Below, in pieces: positions 7,946-11,001 of a stretch of 11,001 nucleotides of DNA; the stretch's first letter is position 1, and the number at the start of each line of letters is the position of its first letter. Location: contig JAQBQC010000177.1 in the NCBI GenBank assembly GCA_028287205.1, forward strand, positions 1-11,001, given 5' to 3'. Position numbers and translations under genes: made by a program. The DNA comes from Gemmatimonadota bacterium (GTDB lineage Bacteria > Gemmatimonadota > Gemmatimonadetes > Gemmatimonadales > Gemmatimonadaceae). The notes below the pieces were generated by a model. That model did no database searches and was not told the origin of the DNA. It saw only the letters and a list, made by a program, of their open reading frames with translations.

Positions 7946-8099
7946 AGGGTCGCCCACGGGGAGCGAGTTCATCTACTAATCGCTGCCGGGGCCGCTACTT
8001 GCGCGCATCGGGGCCCATGTGCAGATTCCCGCTTCACTTGCGCTGCTTGTGAACGATTTCACAAGCAGCGCCTTCTGAAATGACCGCTTCCGTGGCGCG
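7946..8099 (+). other. Intergenic region between the catabolic block and the complex III operon
   Basis: This 154-base gap is the only sizeable non-coding stretch in the window, so a promoter for the downstream operon is expected here. I found no convincing -35/-10 pair. The only structured elements are the palindrome at 8040-8071 and a 7-codon frame at 8080-8103. No hairpin followed by a T-run marks the end of the upstream operon. Confidence 0.6.
8040..8071. promoter_or_regulatory. Perfect 14-bp inverted repeat with CRP/FNR-type core upstream of actA
   Basis: The left arm GCGCTGCTTGTGAA (8040-8053), a 4-base centre CGAT and the right arm TTCACAAGCAGCGC (8058-8071) are exactly complementary. 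The inner part reads TGTGA-N6-TCACA, the classic CRP consensus core and one shared by several CRP/FNR-family regulators. It lies 28 bases before the actA start. There is no T-run on either side, so it is not a standard Rho-independent terminator. As DNA it could be an operator; as RNA it would form a stable 14-bp hairpin in the leader. The geometry is seen directly; the regulator is inferred. Confidence 0.6.
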
Positions 8100-8103
8100 A
8101 TGA
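8080..8103 (+). other. Possible 7-codon upstream reading frame coupled to actA
   Basis: ATG 8080 opens a frame reading MTASVAR that stops at TGA 8101-8103, inside the actA start (ATGA at 8100-8103). It begins nine bases after the palindrome. No ribosome site precedes it, and such short frames arise often by chance, so the call is weak. Confidence 0.2.
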
Positions 8104-8792
8104 CGATTCGGAGCAAATGGGCGGTGGTGCCGGGGTTCGTTGTGCTGACGTCCATTGCAGCCATCGTATCCGCGTACACCGGCGCTCGACAACAACAGGC
8201 GACGACCCCTGATACCGCTGCGGGTTCCGCCGTTCGACCCTCCGCTCGCGCAACGAACAAGGCCCCCGACACCGTCATCGTCAACCGTGGCGAGTGGGGC
8301 TACTGGGGAGGCTCGACGCCCCAGGGTCGCTCTCCGACGCAGCCGATCGCCTTTCCACACCCGCGACACGTCCAGACGCTCGGCATGAATTGTCTGTACT
8401 GTCACTTCTCCGCCAACAAGGCGATGGACCCCGGGCTCCCCGCAGTAAGCACCTGCATGGGCTGCCACACGGTGGTCACGGCGCAGCGTCCCGCGACCGA
8501 CGGGCTTCCCGCGCGCACGAGCGAAGGGATCCAGAAGCTCACCACCTACTGGCAGAACAAGCAGCCGATCCCGTGGGTGCGCGTGCACAAGGTGCCGGAC
8601 TACGTCCAGTTCCCGCACATGCGCCACGTGAACGCCGGCGTCACCTGCCAGACCTGTCACGGACAGGTGCAGCAGATGACACGAGTCTATCAGTACGCGC
8701 CGCTCAACATGGGTTGGTGCATCAACTGTCACATCGGCAACGTGAATCCAGCGTGGAAAGCCCGCTACGATTGCAGCACGTGTCACTACTAG
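8100..8792 (+). CDS. actA: Alternative complex III pentaheme cytochrome c subunit ActA
   Basis: A 230-aa multihaem cytochrome that would carry electrons from the ActB iron-sulfur chain toward the monohaem cytochrome or terminal oxidase on the outer face of the membrane. An uncharged segment at residues 7-26 (after MTIRSK) serves as membrane anchor or signal. Five CxxCH sites are present at Cys98, 119, 183, 207 and 225 (CLYCH, CMGCH, CQTCH, CINCH, CSTCH), the haem number expected for ActA. Two FPHxRHV motifs (85-91 and 171-177) each precede a pair of haem sites and supply likely distal His ligands. This shows an internal duplication plus a fifth haem two residues from the C-terminus. The phrase QPIAFPHPRHV is close to that in other complex III cytochromes. 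No Shine-Dalgarno site precedes ATG 8100. ActB follows after 9 bases. NrfB/NrfH- or Qrc-type cytochromes are alternatives, but the adjacent ActB decides. Confidence 0.92.
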   Translation: MTIRSKWAVVPGFVVLTSIAAIVSAYTGARQQQATTPDTAAGSAVRPSARATNKAPDTVIVNRGEWGYWGGSTPQGRSPTQPIAFPHPRHVQTLGMNCLYCHFSANKAMDPGLPAVSTCMGCHTVVTAQRPATDGLPARTSEGIQKLTTYWQNKQPIPWVRVHKVPDYVQFPHMRHVNAGVTCQTCHGQVQQMTRVYQYAPLNMGWCINCHIGNVNPAWKARYDCSTCHY

Positions 8793-8795
8793 GAA
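8791..8795 (+). promoter_or_regulatory. Shine-Dalgarno site for actB
   Basis: AGGAA begins within the TAG stop codon of actA and ends 6 bases before ATG 8802. It supports that start for ActB and tight translational linkage of the two subunits. Confidence 0.65.
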
Positions 8796-8801
8796 TTGCG
8801 C

Positions 8802-11001
8802 ATGAGTGAGAGCGCCACGCCCGTCGGTGAGCCGAAAGCAGCGACGAGTCGCCGAACCTTTCTGAAAGTGCTCGGCGCCGCCGGAGCGACCACCGCAGTG
8901 GCCGCGTGCAGCTCGAACACCGGCGAAGAGCTCATTCCGTATCTCGTGCATCCCGACGAGACGGTTCCAGGCGTCTCGAACTACTACGCGTCCACCTGCC
9001 GCGAATGCGCCGCGGGATGCGGCGTGCTGCTCGAGGTGCGCGACGGCCGCACGTTCAAGGTGGAAGGCAATCCCGAACACCCGCTCAATCGTGGCGCGCT
9101 CTGCTCGCGCGGACAGGCGTCGGTGCAGGGGCTCTACAATCCGGATCGCTATCGGCAGCCGATGCTGCGCAAGGACGGCAGGCTCTCGCCGATCTCGTGG
9201 ACGCAGGCGATCACGCTGCTCACGCAGCAGCTCTCGAGCGTGCAGACCGCGGGGAAGGCGGGCGGCGCCGTGTTCATCAACCAGCACGAGACGGGAAGCT
9301 TCCCCGGATTTCTCGATGCGTGGCTCGCGGGCTACGGCATGCCCGCGCATCTGAGCTACGCCGCGCTCGCCGATGGCGGCGTGATCGCCGCGAACAAGCA
9401 GAGCTACGGCGTCGCGTGGCCCTCGCTCGACTTCGCGGCCGCAAAGCTCATCGTCTCGTTCGGCGCCGATTTCCTCGAGACGTGGGGCGCCAGCGTTCCG
9501 CAGCAGCTCTCGTTCGCGGACGCGCGCGCTAAGGGAGCCGACGCCCCTCGCGTTATCTACGTTGGGCCGCGGCGCTCGCTCACCGGGATGAACGCCGATC
9601 AGTGGATCGCGTGCAAGCCCGGCTCCGAGCTGGCCATTGCGAACGCACTGGCGGGCACTGGCACGATCGGGCAGGCCGCGCAGGCGGCGGACGTTCCCGC
9701 TGCAACGCTGCAGGCGCTCGCCACCGCGCTCGCGGCCGGTCCGAGCCTGCTCCTCGCTGGCGGAAGCACGGAGCTCGCGCTCGCGGTGAACGCGCTCAAC
9801 CAGAAGTTCGGCAACGTCGGACGCTCGGTGCTGCCGGCGCGGGCGATCGAGAGCTTCGAAGGAATGTCGACGGACGCCGAGCTCACGGATGCGATCGAGC
9901 GCATGCGCGCGGGACAGGTGCCGCTCCTGTTCGTGCGCGGCGCGAATCCGGTGTTCACGAGCCCGAAGAGCGCGAAGGTCGCGGACGCGATGGCCAAGGT
10001 CTCCTTCAAGGTTTCGTTCTCCAGCTATCCCGACGAGACCACCGAGCTGTGCGATCTCGTGCTGCCGGATCACCACGCGATCGAGTCGTGGGGCGATGCG
10101 CAGCCGATCCCCGGCGTGATCTCGCTGCAGCAGCCGGGAATGGATCCTGTATACGATACGCGCGCCACGGCTGACGTGCTCCTCGCCATCTCGAAGAGCA
10201 ATCCGAAGCTTGCAGGCGCGCATCCGGCCGCGAGCTACCGCGACTATTTGATCGCGCGCTATCCTGGTGGTACCACAGCGTTTACGTCGGCTCTGATAAA
10301 GGGCATTGGCAACGGTGCGTTGGCCGGTGAGCGCCCTCGTCGCGGCGCCGTTTCCACCACGCGCACGAGCGCGAACATCGCGGGCACGTCCGGCGATTTC
10401 TTTCTCGTCGTCTATCCGTCGCCGCTGCTCGACGATGGCAGCGGCGCGAACAAGCCGTGGCTTCAGGAGATCCCGGATCCCGTCACGAAGGTCTGTTGGC
10501 AGACTGTGATCGAGGTCGGCACGGCGGCCGCCACGCGACTCGGAATCGATGCGGGCGATGTGCTCCGCGTGGAGACCGCCGCGGGCTCCATCGTCGCGCC
10601 CGCGTACGTCTATCCCGGCCTTCGCGGCGACACGATCGCGGTCGCTTTTGGGCGCGGGCACACCGCGTACGGTCGCTACGCGCAGAACGTCGGCGTCAAT
10701 CCCGGCGACCTGCTGCCGGTCGCATTCGATTCCAGGTCTGGCGCGCAGGCGTGGACGTCGACGAAAGCCAAGGTCACGAAAACAGGCGACTTCGTTCCGC
10801 TCATAAGCACAGAGGGATCCGCACGGCAGCACGGACGCGGCATCGCGCAGGCCATCGACGCGCGCGAGCTCGGCGTCGGGCAGCAGCCGGAGACGCCGGG
10901 GAGAGCGCCCGCGTCGCCAGCCGAGGGCGGCGCAGAGGAAGGGGAGCACATGCCCGGGGACACGACACACGCGTTCCTTCCCGGACTCCGCGCACCGGTC
11001 G
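8802..11001 (+). CDS. actB: Alternative complex III molybdopterin-oxidoreductase-like/Fe-S subunit ActB (3' partial)
   Basis: The frame is open from ATG 8802 to the window end (733 codons, no stop). The N-terminus has a twin-arginine motif (SRRTFLK, residues 16-22) and a hydrophobic stretch ending at Cys36 (AVAAC), so Tat export and possibly lipidation are likely. The B1 region follows the molybdo-oxidoreductase fold. LPDHHAIESWGDAQPIPGV and SLQQPGMDP near 425-447 and PWLQEIPDPVTKVCW near 552 are hallmarks of ActB, and the MopB C-terminal-like domain runs to about 645. A Gly/Ala/Pro/Glu-rich linker (about 680-720) should lead to the ferredoxin-like B2 domain outside the window. Cys66, Cys69, Cys73 and Cys101 form the C-x2-C-x3-C-x27-C [4Fe-4S] motif of catalytic molybdo-enzymes, with Arg103 at the usual Lys/Arg position. 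Other ActB proteins as I recall them lack these Cys. Expected partners downstream are NrfD-like ActC and ActD-F. The subunit would pass electrons from quinol to ActA. Confidence 0.9.
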   Translation, partial: MSESATPVGEPKAATSRRTFLKVLGAAGATTAVAACSSNTGEELIPYLVHPDETVPGVSNYYASTCRECAAGCGVLLEVRDGRTFKVEGNPEHPLNRGALCSRGQASVQGLYNPDRYRQPMLRKDGRLSPISWTQAITLLTQQLSSVQTAGKAGGAVFINQHETGSFPGFLDAWLAGYGMPAHLSYAALADGGVIAANKQSYGVAWPSLDFAAAKLIVSFGADFLETWGASVPQQLSFADARAKGADAPRVIYVGPRRSLTGMNADQWIACKPGSELAIANALAGTGTIGQAAQAADVPAATLQALATALAAGPSLLLAGGSTELALAVNALNQKFGNVGRSVLPARAIESFEGMSTDAELTDAIERMRAGQVPLLFVRGANPVFTSPKSAKVADAMAKVSFKVSFSSYPDETTELCDLVLPDHHAIESWGDAQPIPGVISLQQPGMDPVYDTRATADVLLAISKSNPKLAGAHPAASYRDYLIARYPGGTTAFTSALIKGIGNGALAGERPRRGAVSTTRTSANIAGTSGDFFLVVYPSPLLDDGSGANKPWLQEIPDPVTKVCWQTVIEVGTAAATRLGIDAGDVLRVETAAGSIVAPAYVYPGLRGDTIAVAFGRGHTAYGRYAQNVGVNPGDLLPVAFDSRSGAQAWTSTKAKVTKTGDFVPLISTEGSARQHGRGIAQAIDARELGVGQQPETPGRAPASPAEGGAEEGEHMPGDTTHAFLPGLRAPV

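Noticed and set aside
7974..7979. TACTAA as a -10 element
   Set aside because: No acceptable -35 box lies 16-18 bases upstream, and one loose hexamer is weak evidence.
8040..8071. Rho-independent terminator for the upstream operon
   Set aside because: The stem is strong, but there is no T-run on either side, it is 94 bases past the stop and only 28 bases before actA.
8034..10970. 978-codon open frame on the - strand opposite actA and actB
   Set aside because: Its product is Arg/His/Ala-rich without recognisable motifs, while the + strand shows five haem motifs and ActB signatures. Long antisense frames are expected opposite GC-rich genes.
1..11001. tRNA/rRNA genes, CRISPR arrays, insertion sequences, phage or toxin-antitoxin genes
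   Set aside because: Nearly all bases are taken by recognisable protein genes, and no spaced repeats, transposase motifs or terminal inverted repeats were seen.

Overview
The window is GC-rich bacterial DNA with every supported gene on the + strand and very little intergenic space. Two transcription blocks can be seen. The gene set fits a free-living aerobic or facultative heterotroph of a high-GC, ACIII-bearing lineage. Gemmatimonadota is my best guess, from gene content and style only and without any marker gene, so treat it as tentative.

Block 1 (1-7945) is a tightly coupled run of six genes: a family-5 solute-binding lipoprotein (5' end outside the window), a 905-aa heparinase II/III-type polysaccharide lyase-like protein with an extra C-terminal beta-sandwich/CBM9-like region, a TrmJ-type tRNA ribose methyltransferase, a class-III PLP aminotransferase of the glutamate-1-semialdehyde aminomutase type, an amidohydrolase-2 metal-dependent hydrolase, and a second amidohydrolase-like protein that has lost every recognisable metal ligand. 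Junctions are 4-bp ATGA/GTGA overlaps (1577-1580, 4291-4294, 7196-7199), one 8-bp overlap (6303-6310) and one short gap or overlap depending on start choice (around 5033-5078). Apart from the tRNA methyltransferase, the set reads like uptake and breakdown of an acidic or amino-substituted saccharide (binding protein, lyase, transaminase, hydrolases). The substrate cannot be read from sequence.

The 154-base gap (7946-8099) holds a perfect 14-bp inverted repeat whose core is TGTGA-N6-TCACA, the textbook half-site pattern of CRP/FNR-family regulators. A 7-codon upstream frame follows it and ends inside the start codon of the next gene.

Block 2 (8100-end) starts a respiratory operon for alternative complex III (quinol:cytochrome c/acceptor oxidoreductase). 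It has a membrane-anchored pentaheme cytochrome (ActA) and then the molybdopterin-oxidoreductase-like/Fe-S subunit ActB, which is open for 733 codons and runs off the 3' end. This ActB keeps the four-cysteine Fe-S motif of true molybdo-enzymes. As I recall the better-known ActB proteins, they lack it.

The most notable observations are the catalytic/non-catalytic amidohydrolase pair in an uncharacterised catabolic operon, the cysteine-retaining ActB, and the CRP/FNR-like palindrome in front of the complex III genes. No tRNA, rRNA, CRISPR array, insertion sequence or clear Rho-independent terminator was seen.
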